Shown here: piece after piece, positions 48,301 through 57,506 of the stretch
How the letters are laid out: every line of letters begins with the position of its first letter
Position numbering within the stretch: the stretch's first letter is position 1
Source of the DNA: Xanthostigma xanthostigma
Lineage: Eukaryota > Arthropoda > Insecta > Raphidioptera > Raphidiidae
Length of the DNA: 64,000 nt
Direction of reading: 5' to 3'
NCBI GenBank assembly: GCA_963575645.1
Contig: OY754475.1
Location: 7,130,001 to 7,194,000, forward strand
Position numbers and translations under genes: made by a program
Notes under the pieces: generated by a model
The model's input: only the letters and a program-made list of their open reading frames with translations
Told to the model about the DNA's origin: nothing
The model's database searches: none

Positions 48301-50205
48301 GGCAACCAAATGAACACGGGAATCTAAATTCGATTTGGTATTTTTTATTTTACTCGGAAGTCATTCGCCTGATTAAGTAATTTAAATTTTTTTGTAGTCA
48401 AAAAACACCTGATATTGTGGTTTATATCCGCGTTCAAACGTAATTACTGTAGCACAGAAAAAAACTAAATGCGTGGTATATTTCGCCTGAATGTAGGCAA
48501 CTAAACAAGCGCGTCTACCAAAATTCCATAAAAAAACAGCGTATTTTTCGATAATCGATTGATTATTTATCATAGAATTTGGTACGGTCAAACTGCAACT
48601 AAACGAAAAATTCGACAAAAATATTTCGAAAAGTTGCGACAGGCAAGAGGCCTAGTGTGTCCGATGCAGGCATACATAAATCGCGAACTCAGATGAAACG
48701 GGTTTAATTAATGCAGGTTCTACTATATAACAAAATATATATATTATAAAGTTAAAGCGATACCAACTGCAAAGGCATCCATTTACTATAACAGCATATT
48801 ATTGCGTGAATATTTCTCGATGGCAACCGAACGAACGCGCAGACACCTAAATCCATTAACAAAATGCTTTGAATGTTTGTATATCCGTATTGTTTCGAGT
48901 AATGTCTCTATTAATTGTCTTGTAATTTATTTGTAGATAAACCCTAACCGTAAAGGAAGATATTAACGAAAATATTTTTCCGTTAAATCGTTCTAGACAT
49001 CGCCCATATTAATATCGATACATTTATCAACTGTTTTATCCCTTAATTTTTAATATGAAATTATGACATCGATAAAGAAACTTATTTAATGAACTGTTGA
49101 TTATTAATTACGATTTCTTTAAACAAAAATCAAACATGATTCTGTAAAGAACGATAATATGGGCGCATATAGATATTTCAGCATCTGTCAGAAAAGACAA
49201 AAGAAAATCTACGCAGAGAAACAGAAGACATGTCGAGAACCACCTGTAAAGACCGCTGCACACGAGCCTGGTTTTGCTTTTCTACTAGAATTTGTTGCTT
49301 GATTTCGCTACTAGGTTCTAAGCGTACTGTGGCGCTAGATTTCGGGATATTTTTATGTGTTGGCTTCATACAATGCGTGTTTTGAAGCTAGATTGGTGCG
49401 CGCGCAGTGACAGTTCAAATATAAACCAAAGTGGACGTTTATTGTCTCTGATATTAATAACGTCTATATTGCTAGTGGCCGTAAGTGGAAGCGTGGCTCA
49501 TGAAGTGAGACAGCAAATGACTGTTTCTATCTTTTTCTTTTTACTTGACCCAGTGCGCAAGTGTCGCGCCTGTAGCGGGGAATAGAGCAAGCCACCTCCC
49601 TTTCACAGCTTAGTTCCATGTGCAAACTGACGCGCATCCATTCACGGACATGCGCATGAGACTCAGAGTATAATAAGTGAGACAGACGTATAAATGTCTG
49701 CACTGTAGTGTTTAAGTCTTTCTTTCGATCTTTGCTAGCAATATAGAGGGTATAAAATATATGCTGAATACGCACTGCGACGCCATGTTTGTTTATGACG
49801 TTTGCTCATGTCGCCCACGTGACAAGTCCTAGCAGAGTTATTCCATTGGCAAAACCAAGACGCGTGCAACGACCTTGAGTTTTTTTTTTTTTCGAGTTTT
49901 CCGACCGATGCTGAAAAACAGACCTTTAGAAATTTGTTTTGAAAAAGTGAATAGTTTCTGTGTTTTAATGACGTTAAAACGAAATGTTTCAGGCGATGTC
50001 ATCGTCTCTCGTTCCGCCTACTTCGACGTTTGATTCGTCAAGCGCTTCTAACTCAATGTCTGCTCCTCCTCCGCCCGATTATCCCGGCTTAGAGTATCCG
50101 CCCGTGTTTGAGCCTGAAACATATTCCCTCACGAATCCCGCATGCAATCTGTCCTTTTTGAGAAAAGGTAACAGTAATAACAAAATGCCGCCACAATCCT
50201 CCTGA
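38392..50205 (+). CDS. cnk: Connector enhancer of ksr (CNK), 12 coding exons
   Basis: CNK is a membrane-associated scaffold that couples Ras to Raf and KSR in the MAPK cascade. Coding exons: 38392-38449, 39149-39312, 40071-40249, 40357-40525, 40731-40916, 41825-42075, 42145-42358, 43016-44834, 45589-45743, 45857-45916, 46342-48198, 49993-50205. All introns begin GT and end AG. The total is 5325 nt, exactly divisible by three, giving 1774 residues; this is in the size range of insect CNK (Drosophila is somewhat shorter). Domain order SAM-CRIC-PDZ-PH is that of the family. The start is the ATG giving MAYVNVAEWSPDQ, because insect CNK proteins begin this way. An in-frame ATG 120 bases upstream (38272) would add 40 unconserved residues. 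Nothing is broken. Gene assignment is firm; individual splice sites are prediction. Confidence 0.93.
39665..40028. repeat. Repeat bounded by inverted AGAAGTGAAAACTT motif (cnk intron 2)
   Basis: agaagtgaaaactt (39665-39678) and aagaagtcttcacttc (40013-40028) form a decayed member of the paired-motif family. Inside is a tandem duplication of 75 bp (39757-39831 and 39832-39906; phrase cgctagatgtctaacgttg), nearly identical, so recent. Confidence 0.5.
40071..40525 (+). CDS. cnk: cnk exons 3-4: CRIC domain
   Basis: Residues 75-190. Sequence words include ENLQFLALKLSCAANSLYNE, DVATIISAVKPLVCWLDRSP and SCHALAKLADNMIQ, matching the helical CRIC (conserved region in CNK) domain next to SAM, which is found only in this family. 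The exon junction 40249/40357 splits an arginine codon. The intron is only 107 bp. In Drosophila, CRIC takes part in KSR-dependent activation (established knowledge). Confidence 0.9.
40731..42358 (+). CDS. cnk: cnk exons 5-7: PDZ domain and following linker
   Basis: Exon 5 (40731-40916) has the PDZ carboxylate loop variant DLGFYIVSSF, then IAEIKFGSPA and GKIEEGDEIVQ; the fold finishes in exon 6 with VNYQTVVGW. Residues about 203-285. Exon 6 continues with the basic, conserved-looking KKRPRHTKIYGQIYMKPYRL. Exon 7 is a serine-rich linker (CSSDSDSCGSVSDTEGG). The intron between exons 5 and 6 contains the ~730-bp palindrome. Downstream of 42358 the frame stays open to 42559, but a clean GT donor and the next exon make that read-through intronic. 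Confidence 0.88.
40945..41675. repeat. Long near-perfect palindrome in cnk intron 5
   Basis: Left arm about 40945-41300 and right arm about 41305-41675 are inverted copies with only scattered differences. Examples are gaaaatgggtgactcggtgc mirrored by gcaccgagtcacccattttc, and ccgccagaaggcgctaatgt mirrored by acattagcgccttctggcgg. The centre is aaaattacgttgttataata followed by acgtaatttt. Each arm has the same 60-codon open frame (40975-41157 - strand, 41465-41647 + strand), starting MNYRISIE, with no known homologue. Spliced normally it would be removed; in the pre-mRNA it could fold into a ~350-bp duplex. It may be a foldback transposon. Confidence 0.85.
43016..44834 (+). CDS. cnk: cnk exon 8: long low-complexity central exon
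   Basis: 1819 nt, residues 408-1014. Mostly Lys/Glu/Asn/Ser/Thr-rich and probably disordered. Near residue 705 it has a proline-rich run (IKKPPLIPPKPEIPKK then PAIPPR) with several PxxP units of SH3-ligand type, and later GAPIPPPRPL. The donor (tcaa|gtaagt) lies 38 bases before an in-frame stop region, so an unspliced transcript would end at 44872. Few conserved words can be named outside the proline-rich stretch. Confidence 0.85.
44921..45482. mobile_element. Tc1/mariner-type miniature element in cnk intron 8
   Basis: Ends cagtatgtaaacgcgtaaga and its inverse, flanked by TA (44919-44920 and 45483-45484). Inverted homology continues ~48 bp (gcacatagggaaatta / taatttccctatgtgc). No transposase. 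About 562 bp. The sequences just outside (44875-44905 and 45506-45536) are themselves direct repeats of ~30 bp (caatgctaccaac, ttttgactaaa). Confidence 0.75.
45589..46461 (+). CDS. cnk: cnk exons 9-11 start: PH domain
   Basis: Residues about 1027-1125, encoded by 45589-45743, 45857-45916 and the start of exon 11 at 46342. Reads GEIQGYLFQRI, WAKRWFVLNGSALYGFKSK, FTVSTANEVKSRSNAFKVYH and SAWMDLMTLATL. The invariant tryptophan of the last PH helix (SAWMDLM) and the KRWFVL strand are present. PH domains help hold CNK at the membrane (established knowledge). Exon 10 is only 60 nt. Intron 10 holds a short palindromic repeat (about 45950-46080). Confidence 0.9.
46342..48198 (+). CDS. cnk: cnk exon 11: PH end and long post-PH region
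   Basis: 1857 nt, residues 1086-1704. After the PH helix come a Ser/Asp-rich acidic block (SDSSLFSETDESDADDD), many Ser/Lys stretches (EKSSCSSRKNSSE) and PxxP words (KLAPKPPKMLQKPKP). A dense, less repetitive island follows near residue 1317 (NPSLCEIQDFKVQTF, ISHRNDNLAGFVTLKQFML). In Drosophila the region C-terminal to PH contains Raf-binding and Raf-inhibitory segments; this island is my best candidate for such a segment, by position only. Serine is often encoded by TCG, making the exon rich in CpG compared with flanking introns. Confidence 0.87.
49249..49877 (+). mobile_element. AAGGCCGCTGCACACGAGG-family element, copy 5, with element inside
   Basis: Left end aaagaccgctgcacacgagc. The interior phrase gtttattgtctctg is interrupted at 49450 by a copy of the CTATATTGCTAG-ended element (49451-about 49757; twin of 30478-30775). 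It then resumes at gcgacgccatgtttgttt and cgcccacgtgacaag. The right terminal repeat is eroded. It lies in the last intron of cnk. Confidence 0.65.
49451..49757. mobile_element. Miniature element, CTATATTGCTAG ends, copy 2
   Basis: Ends ctatattgctagtggccg (49464) and ttgctagcaatatag (to 49746) are inverted. Internal phrases such as acgcgcatccattcacggac are identical to the copy at 30478-30775. Confidence 0.7.
49993..50205 (+). CDS. cnk: cnk exon 12: proline-rich C-terminus
   Basis: Acceptor tttcag|gcg, stop TGA at 50203-50205. Residues 1705-1774. Reads SLVPPTSTFDSSSASN, then APPPPDYPGLEYPPVFEPE, then YSLTNPACNLSFL. Tyrosines flanked by proline and acidic residues could be kinase or SH2 sites (inference). 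A possible donor (aaaag|gtaaca) lies 39 bases before the stop, so an alternative last exon cannot be excluded. Confidence 0.82.
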   Translation, partial: AMSSSLVPPTSTFDSSSASNSMSAPPPPDYPGLEYPPVFEPETYSLTNPACNLSFLRKGNSNNKMPPQSS

Positions 50206-52213
50206 CTCACGGCGTGATTTTTAAGGATGTTGTCTTGCCTGCTTCAGTATTGCTGTAAATTCTTTTCCAACTTTTGTTGCTGCATGTGTTTTTGTTCGCA
50301 CTCGTTCGATAATCCGCTTACTTAATCGACCGACGTTCTTCTTTTCTTTTTTTCGCTACGATGCACATAAATATATCGAAACAATTGCGTTCGATCTTTT
50401 TTGGCAATTGTGTGAAGTTATAAGCAATTTTGTTAAGACTAGATTTCAAGAATGATATTAGAGTTCTTTAATTAAGAAACCAGACGCGAAAAAGCAGGAT
50501 GTGATTGGTCCTGTCGGGAGCAAAAAGAAACGATAAGATCAGAAATATTTCTGTCTGTCTTTCGATAAAAATTAAAAGTTATATTTTTATATACCTAAAT
50601 ATAATGGCATACCTAGTAAAAATTTTTAAGGGCCAGATTGTTTTGTTTATATAACACAAACATTTCGAAATTGGTTCTCTCCTTTTTGAGAAATCTCTCC
50701 GTAAGAAGAACATTATTTAATGTGTCGAGAAACGTCCGATTATTACAAAGTTAAATTCTTTCGGTGTGTTTCGAACCAAAAAACAGCCGATCTGAAATTT
50801 TTTCAAGCGAAAATGCATGTCGCCTATACTTTTGTTTTCTGTAATTAAAGCATGGTGCACATATTTGATATTAACTTTATTTTATACCTTTGCAGTATTT
50901 CTTTATTTTTATAATTTGAATTTCTTGCATGTATATTTTACTATTTATAAATATATATAATACTCCACTCTCCAATTCATAATCAAGCAAGAAGAATGGA
51001 TTTTATTGGCAAAACGTTGCTACAAGTTCGTCAAAAACAAATGATTTTTTTTGTGATGAAGCTATAAATATTTTTTAAACGTCTTCCAACGTAAAATATT
51101 CTTTATATTGTTCGACTGCGGTATTTTGTTTTTTTTTTAATATAAATTTTACTGTGAGAAATTTTTATAGAAAAGTTTTTGTGTGTTAATATTTTGTTTG
51201 GAAGAGTCGATTGAACGTTTAGTTTATGATATATCGTTTGTTTCAAACTCTTGTTTTTATTATCGATGATACTGAACTAAAAATATTTATAATTATTTAT
51301 GTTCAGATTCTTTTCTATAAAAACGGAATTTCGTATTGATATTTAATTTTTAACTATGAACGATATGCATCGTGTTTTACCGAACGCTATGTGTAAAAAA
51401 TACGTCTTATTAATATGAATTAGTCGATTAGGAACACATCTCCAAGGGATAGTGAAATCGTCCCACTTATCAAAAGTTAATAATTAGATAGATATATCTT
51501 TGTCTCTGTCTGCGGTTTGCTTTTAATGCGACATATCAGATGGCGCAACGGTAGACTTAACTACAACTAGCCAATCACAAAAACTGAGTGCATGTGATGT
51601 CGTTTCTCAATTATTTTATTTATATGTTATCCGTTTGTAATGTAATTCTTACCCTAAAAAAATGTGAGACGACCCTTTGGATAACTTTGATTATCTGAAA
51701 TTGTCATCAATTATTAATATGTCGAAATTTCACGACTGGTGTAGATAAAACGGACGTATTTTGTGCATATATTGTTCCGTATGACTCCCTGGATATTATA
51801 TACATATCGCTTATTTTTTAATTGTTTTGTTATATAGTTTTATCGTAGTTAGCAATTTGGCTGTATGTCAAAATATCGGTGACGTGCACGGATATCATTT
51901 TAATATTGTTGTGCCGTTGTAAACAGTTGAAAGGTCGATTTGTCAGATGTTTTAAAGTAACAAAAGACTGTTTTTTAATCTACTTCGCGTTTTATCTGTC
52001 ACGTTTCGACTTTTTTTTTTCAACTGTTTCTTCTGTCGAGTACTTCTTCGTAATGTATTTAAAAAACAAGATATTACCAAAGTAACTAAATACAAATTTC
52101 CGTTGTCGTCTACAAAACGACTTTTTGAAAAGTCCAACTTTTGGTCGCTAGACATACTAGCGCAAATTTTTAGATCCCATTCATTTCAACCTGTAAAATT
52201 GCATAATCTTTTT
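50206..52213. other. cnk 3' flank, no further gene
   Basis: AT-rich and probably partly 3' untranslated. ATTAAA occurs at 50571 and 50844, but no canonical AATAAA lies close behind the stop, so the cleavage site is uncertain. No protein gene or transposon end is recognisable. Confidence 0.45.
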
Positions 52214-52396
52214 GAAGTGAAACTTCTTTATGCATGGTAGATGAGACGGTAGAGCGACTGAAACAGTATAGATGTCTGTGTGTCACAGTACAGCTACATG
52301 AAAAGCAGTATTTTGCGTGATTAGTTGACTCATATTAATCGTACTAAAAACATAAGCTGCGTTTCTGTTCGTAGGTGCGCCTAGAAGTTTCACTTC
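52214..52396. repeat. Repeat bounded by inverted GAAGTGAAACTTCTT motif
   Basis: gaagtgaaacttctt (52214-52228) is inverted at 52383-52396 (agaagtttcacttc). Fourth member of the paired-motif family. Confidence 0.45.
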
Positions 52397-52889
52397 CGCA
52401 GTGTGCAGTGCACACCACGCGCTGCATATTTTTTTTTTACTATTCGCATATTAAAATGATAATCGGCAAAATGGCGCATAGAATTAAAATAATTATTTGG
52501 TGCTATAGATTTTCAAAATACGCTATGAATTCTTGACTATAAATGTAGTTAGATGAAAAAAATCAAGTTCTTCTGTGTCAATTTTAATGTGATTTTACGA
52601 GTCACTCAACAAAAAAATATTATTACAGCCAACTTTTAAATAAAATTACTATATTTAGTGTAAGGTTTATATCGTACAATCAATTTTGTTGCCTCCGCGT
52701 TGAAGTTGCATTTCCTTAGCGAGCGCAATTTCAAACGATCGTTAAGAGTCGATAATATAGACTTCCTGTAAATAATTTCCCAGGCCATTTCGTAGAAATA
52801 AAAAATATGTACTGTTTTTTGAAAAAATCGTTCTGCGTTTTGAAAAGTCCGTTAGCGTTATTTAATAACCGTTGTTTAAACCGCTAGAC
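52397..52889. other. No gene seen
   Basis: AT-rich spacer with AATAAA at 52639 and 52797. No clear gene. Confidence 0.4.
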
Positions 52890-53235
52890 CAGCGGTTTTT
52901 AAACTTTGCACCGAAGATCCCACAAATGTCCGCAGCGCCTGTGCCGCTTGATTTTGAGCTTCGTAACTTAAGACATTCTCTCAAAACATCTGAACGTCAC
53001 TTTGCAATACCGCGTAATTTTATGTTGAAAAACAAATATTCGAGTGGGTTCCAAGCGCGATTTTGAAAGCACGATTTTAAATTTTGCTACTTCAAACAGT
53101 TACACCGTATTACGGAGCTACGTAATGTGATATTGCAGAGCAACGTTCAGCGATTTTGCAATCACCGACTACTTGTTAATAAACAAGAAAACTCGAGTTG
53201 TCGACCGCAGAGATTGCAGAGATTAAAAACCGCTG
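52890..53235. mobile_element. hAT-type miniature element
   Basis: Ends cagcggtttttaa and ttaaaaaccgctg are inverted. Flanks cgctagac (52882-52889) and ctttagac (53236-53243) agree at 6 of 8 bases. 346 bp. A 64-codon frame inside is incidental. Confidence 0.65.
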
Positions 53236-53733
53236 CTTTAGACGATAGTTTTGATTTTATAAGTTCCAAAAATTAAATGGTTCAACTTGTTATATTTCAA
53301 AAGTTACTCGTTAGATGGCAATTGTTAAAAGTTCTTAACCCTTCGGTGGACGCACTCAGTTGTTTCATTTTCCACTATAATTGAAAGACGACACACTGTC
53401 TTGACCAAATTTTTAAATGAATTATGTCTGTTGCGCTTCTACGGTGAAGTAAACGACAGTGTTTTGTTTTTGTAAGAAAAAATGGACAACTGCGTATCTA
53501 TCCACTCGAGCAATAATCACAGATTCCGCATACGTCCCAACTAGAATATCGGGCCATGTGACTGAACAGTTCGGCAATTGTTTTAAATAAACTAGAAAGC
53601 AATCGAAAAAATAACCTCAAAATGATAATCGGCCCGTTCATTTCTAGTGACCTTGCGTAGTTCTGTGAAAATTATTTCTATATTTTTTCGGTGACTGTAC
53701 CTGTAATAATTAAAATAATTGTATTAAAAAATA
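53236..53733. other. No gene seen
   Basis: Spacer without recognisable features. Confidence 0.4.
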
Positions 53734-54006
53734 CAGTCGGCTCTCTATAAGAATACACTGGATACGGCCGACCATTTTCTCTTTAAAGACTACAAGAGGA
53801 AATACTATATAATTTACTACACTTATCCTGCAGTCATTTTTTTTCCTTGTATAATATGTGTACTCTCATAAACTTTCGTTGTCAATGATAACCTCAGATC
53901 TTAAGGGTCTATAATCTACAATCTAATCTATCGTTTATAATAATCTACATCTAAACTCCGTAAGAACGATTTCTTAGTACTGTATTGTTATTCTTAGAGT
54001 CGACTG
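53734..54006. mobile_element. Pogo/Tc1-like miniature element
   Basis: Ends cagtcggctctctataagaa and ttcttagagtcgactg are imperfectly inverted, flanked by TA (53732-53733 and 54007-54008). 273 bp. Confidence 0.65.
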
Positions 54007-55419
54007 TACATGTTTTGTTGCTCTGTGCGCTTAAAGGTTGAAAAAAAAGAGAAAATTTCTTTGTAATGTTAACACATATCAATATAGTTGGTTTTCTGAG
54101 TATCGAGTGAAATTCAAATGCATGCATATTTAATATTTATACAGATATAGCTAAAGTTTGCTATTATCATTGTTAAGACACGCCCATTGTAACAATGCCG
54201 TATATAAGATATTTTTATTTTCAAACAATGTCACCATCCAGACTCTAAACCAGAATCTTCCACTATCGCGGCGGCTGAATTAACATTATAGTGACACATT
54301 CAAGCAATCAACCCTTCTGATATTTAAAGCATGTTTGTAAGTGTTATTTACCTCATGCGAGAGCTAAGGGCAAATCAAAAATGAAACTGTCTTATACTGC
54401 CGTCCATCCTGAAGTAATAAAAAACTTGGGTCGCAATTCCAAACCCTGCCGACAATATAGTCAATAGTGTATTTGATTTTATAGGCAGTGTGGCTCTATT
54501 GTATGAACTTAACTTTGTTTTTGGACAAAATAAAGAAAATTACCCCTTAATACAACCCTTAAAAGTAGTAGAGACTCTTCGGGTGTCATTTAATATGACA
54601 TTACAATTATACATCTGTTGCGAAACCACCATGCAATATAATAATTCAACTATCGAGCATCTACCGATCTATCTAATCTGAAAACCGGTAGATATATCAG
54701 TGAAATACGAATCAGTCCTAGTCTCAGATAATTCTGGCAGTCGGTGACATTTACAAAACAAAAATGGCGTCATATGTGTGGATTTGAATTTCATTATTCG
54801 ATACCATAATAAAAAAGTATATATATATATAAAATTAGCAGAGAAACAAAACTTATATATTTATGTCTCAAAAATAAAATCAAAATATATCATATTTTTG
54901 AAATATACTGTACATAAACATTTTAGTTAGATTATATAAAAAAATTTAAAAAAAGAATTGTTTATACAAGTTTTTGTAAAGGATACAAAAAATATATATA
55001 AAGTATAATTTTATTAAAAATGTACCTATTCAATTTGTCTTAAGGAACGGCGCACCCGTGCTACTTTTTGTTGCGAAAACGCGCGACTTAGTAACTGTCT
55101 CGCGACAGCGACATTTACGTGGAATGTCTATCGACAATCATGAGTAGTGTGCGGTCTTACTCTGTTAGTCGCTAGATCTAACGATCTGCAAACGACTTAA
55201 TCGCACTAATCGCGTGACAAAAAGTAGAACGTGTGCGTTGGCCCTAATTGTATTGATTTATATGAGCACACAATATTTTTCGTTTGAAAAAATTTCTAAG
55301 CTTGCCGGCGCTTGTCTGATTTTACAGATTCCTACTATACCTGGTCATATGCAGTCGAAGCTTCGACAGTATCGTGGTGGCAGTGGTTAAAATGATCTAA
55401 CAATGCAGTTTTTAGTTTT
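54007..55419. other. No gene seen
   Basis: AT-rich. Several TA dinucleotide runs near 54816-54835 and 54990. Short frames only. Confidence 0.4.
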
Positions 55420-55831
55420 AAGGCCGCTGCACACGAGGCTAGGAGTTCTGCTAGCCGGTAGGCTGGGTACGAAGCTGGAAATGACGTCACTGCGGGCTGC
55501 CTTGCGAGCTCAGAAGATATGTTTTAAAATTAGAACAGGGGCTATTTTCCCTGCTAGATTTGCGGCTAGGTATGAGCAAGAACCAATCAGGAAGCAGTAT
55601 CTTCACGTGGGCACTTGACAAACGCCCACATGGCGTCATTCTGCCAGACAACAGACACGTTTTGCTCTGTGTTTATATTCTGTCACTGCGCGCGCACCAG
55701 ATCTATCCACAAAACAAACTTGAAAAATAGTCTCGTATGAAGCGAGCACTTAACAGCAATCAAGAAAACCAGCGCTAGAAAACTAGTAGGCAAATCTAGC
55801 AGCGTTTCTAGTCTCGTGTGCAGTGGCCTTT
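55420..55831 (+). mobile_element. AAGGCCGCTGCACACGAGG-family element, complete copy 6
   Basis: Both ends intact: aaggccgctgcacacgaggc and gtctcgtgtgcagtggcctt. 412 bp. This is the best copy for defining the family. Interior words: aatgacgtcactgcgggct, ccaatcaggaagcag, cactgcgcgcgcaccagatc. No transposase. Confidence 0.8.
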
Positions 55832-55836
55832 AGTTT

Positions 55837-56015
55837 GCTCCCCTTTGGGGGGTTCATTATTTGTTGTTATAGTGGCAATAGAAATACACACTCTGTGAAA
55901 ATTTCAACTCTCTACCTATTACGGTTCATGAGATACGGACCCGCTGATAGACAGACGGACGGACAGGGGCTTAGTAATAGGGTCCCGTTGAGCACCCTTC
56001 GGGTACGAAACCCTT
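55837..56015 (+). repeat. Dispersed repeat 3' end
   Basis: gatacggacccgctgataga, cagacggacggacagg and cacccttcgggtacgaaacc are familiar from a repeat family abundant in moths (memory). Related to the end of 31862-32415. Confidence 0.45.
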
Positions 56016-57192
56016 AAAAGGGGCTTGCGACAATAATACAATCGAATACTGTTTAAAAAGCTTTATTCATAATAAAAATTCAAATTGAATTAATTTTACA
56101 AACCATAATTTTATTAAAACAATATCACCGACATATTACACATATGGATAGCCGACGTCACTCCCCACTCCTACACCTAGTCGCATAGAATTGAACGTCC
56201 GACATTTTGTTGGGATCCTTCCCGGGCATGCGTCATAGACGTGTTCGCGTCACAACACACTTGTTTGCATGCTGCGAAAATTATTTCGCGTCGATTATGT
56301 ATATCAGGATTGAGAATATGAAAAAACATTTAAGAATAAGTAATTGCATTCTATCTCCGTCGCGCTGTTCATTTTGTTTGTGTCTTCCTCATCGCACTCG
56401 TTAATTTTCAATGTTCTCGATCCGGTGGTACGTGTATATGCCCCGGATTTGGTCCATTCAAGATATCGGACGTCCTCCCAGTCTTTCAGAACAATGATAC
56501 TGACGGGAAAAAATCGTGAGTGCTGGCCCTATCATAAAACGTGGCAGAATCATTGATGCAAGGTGTAGCGATACGATTAACTTTGTTGCTTTCTGCATGC
56601 AAATGTTAAATTTGGAAGAGAAACCGCATTACGTCAACGGTTTATAATCAGCTGACAGCCGTCACTTTTCAATTTAATATCAACAATTACATTTGTTCTA
56701 CTAACAAAAATAGGTACAGCACAACATATCGTGCTGCTTCTTCGATTTTTCAACGACTTGTGTAACTACTATAATTGCAAAGAATAAATATTGGTAATGT
56801 TTTACTATATGAGACGCTTCACATAGGATAGTTCACTGAAATGTCGAGTAGATGGCGCATAGTCGAAATTAAATCCCAATAGAGTAACGTATACGATAAA
56901 CAAATCGATAGCAAACTTACAATCTAGCATGTGCGCAGCCGGAAAATTGGTTTAAAATAATTTAATGACTTGCAAATATATGAAAACAAATGCGCGATGA
57001 AAATCTATAATTAAAAAGTGCAGATTTACGGACATAAATATTTAACCTAAAACAATAAATCGAAAATATGAATTCGTATTAGACTTCAAAAAAATTAAAT
57101 AAATACAATTATTCATAACTTTCTAAGCGATTTAAGATCTTAGTGAGTCGATGCGTGTACTTTATAATAGGGTTGGCTAATCGGGAGTTTAC
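56016..57192. other. No gene seen
   Basis: Intergenic spacer before the pasha 3' end. Short frames only. Confidence 0.4.
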
Positions 57193-57198
57193 TTTATT
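57193..57198 (-). terminator. Poly(A) signal of pasha
   Basis: AATAAA on the - strand, 23 bases beyond the pasha stop codon. Its position implies a very short 3' untranslated region. Confidence 0.6.
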
Positions 57199-57221
57199 GA
57201 ATCGTCTACAATAGCCTTATT

Positions 57222-57506
57222 TTATAAATCTACATGATTGAGATAAGAATCGGATATTTCAACGTTCGGTATTTCTTCTGGTATAAACGGTCCTAACGGT
57301 CGAATAGCGTCTCGTTTTTCCTTCAATTTTTTCATTTCCGTGCGCAACTTTTCAAGTATCGCATAGTTGGGCGAATTCTCGGCGGCTCTGCTCTGAAGTT
57401 GCGTGATTTCTTGCTCTTCTTGTTTCTTTTCTTGGAAACTTTTTACTGACCTGTTTCCGTACAAACGTAACAACGATCCCCAAGATGTTATATGCGGATG
57501 CAGGGC
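57222..57506 (-). CDS. pasha: pasha exon 5: C-terminal Drosha-binding tail
   Basis: Residues 601-694, stop TAA at 57224-57222. Begins ALHPHITSWGSLLRLYGNRS, which completes dsRBD2 and matches the conserved HPHVKNWGSLLRMYG words of DGCR8. Then a charged helix (NYAILEKLRTEMKKLKEKRD). In DGCR8 this C-terminal helix contacts Drosha (established knowledge). The last ~25 residues are acidic and unconserved. Confidence 0.9.
   Translation of the reverse strand, partial: ALHPHITSWGSLLRLYGNRSVKSFQEKKQEEQEITQLQSRAAENSPNYAILEKLRTEMKKLKEKRDAIRPLGPFIPEEIPNVEISDSYLNHVDL

Larger units (their letters stand above)
48199..49992. other. cnk intron 11 with nested miniature elements
   Basis: GT at 48199 and AG at 49992. 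Contains the copy 5 miniature element at 49249-49877; otherwise AT-rich without genes. Confidence 0.6.

Noticed and set aside
46392..48309. Several 60-110 codon frames overlapping cnk exon 11
   Set aside because: They are shadow frames of the exon, produced by its TCG- and GAA-rich codons.
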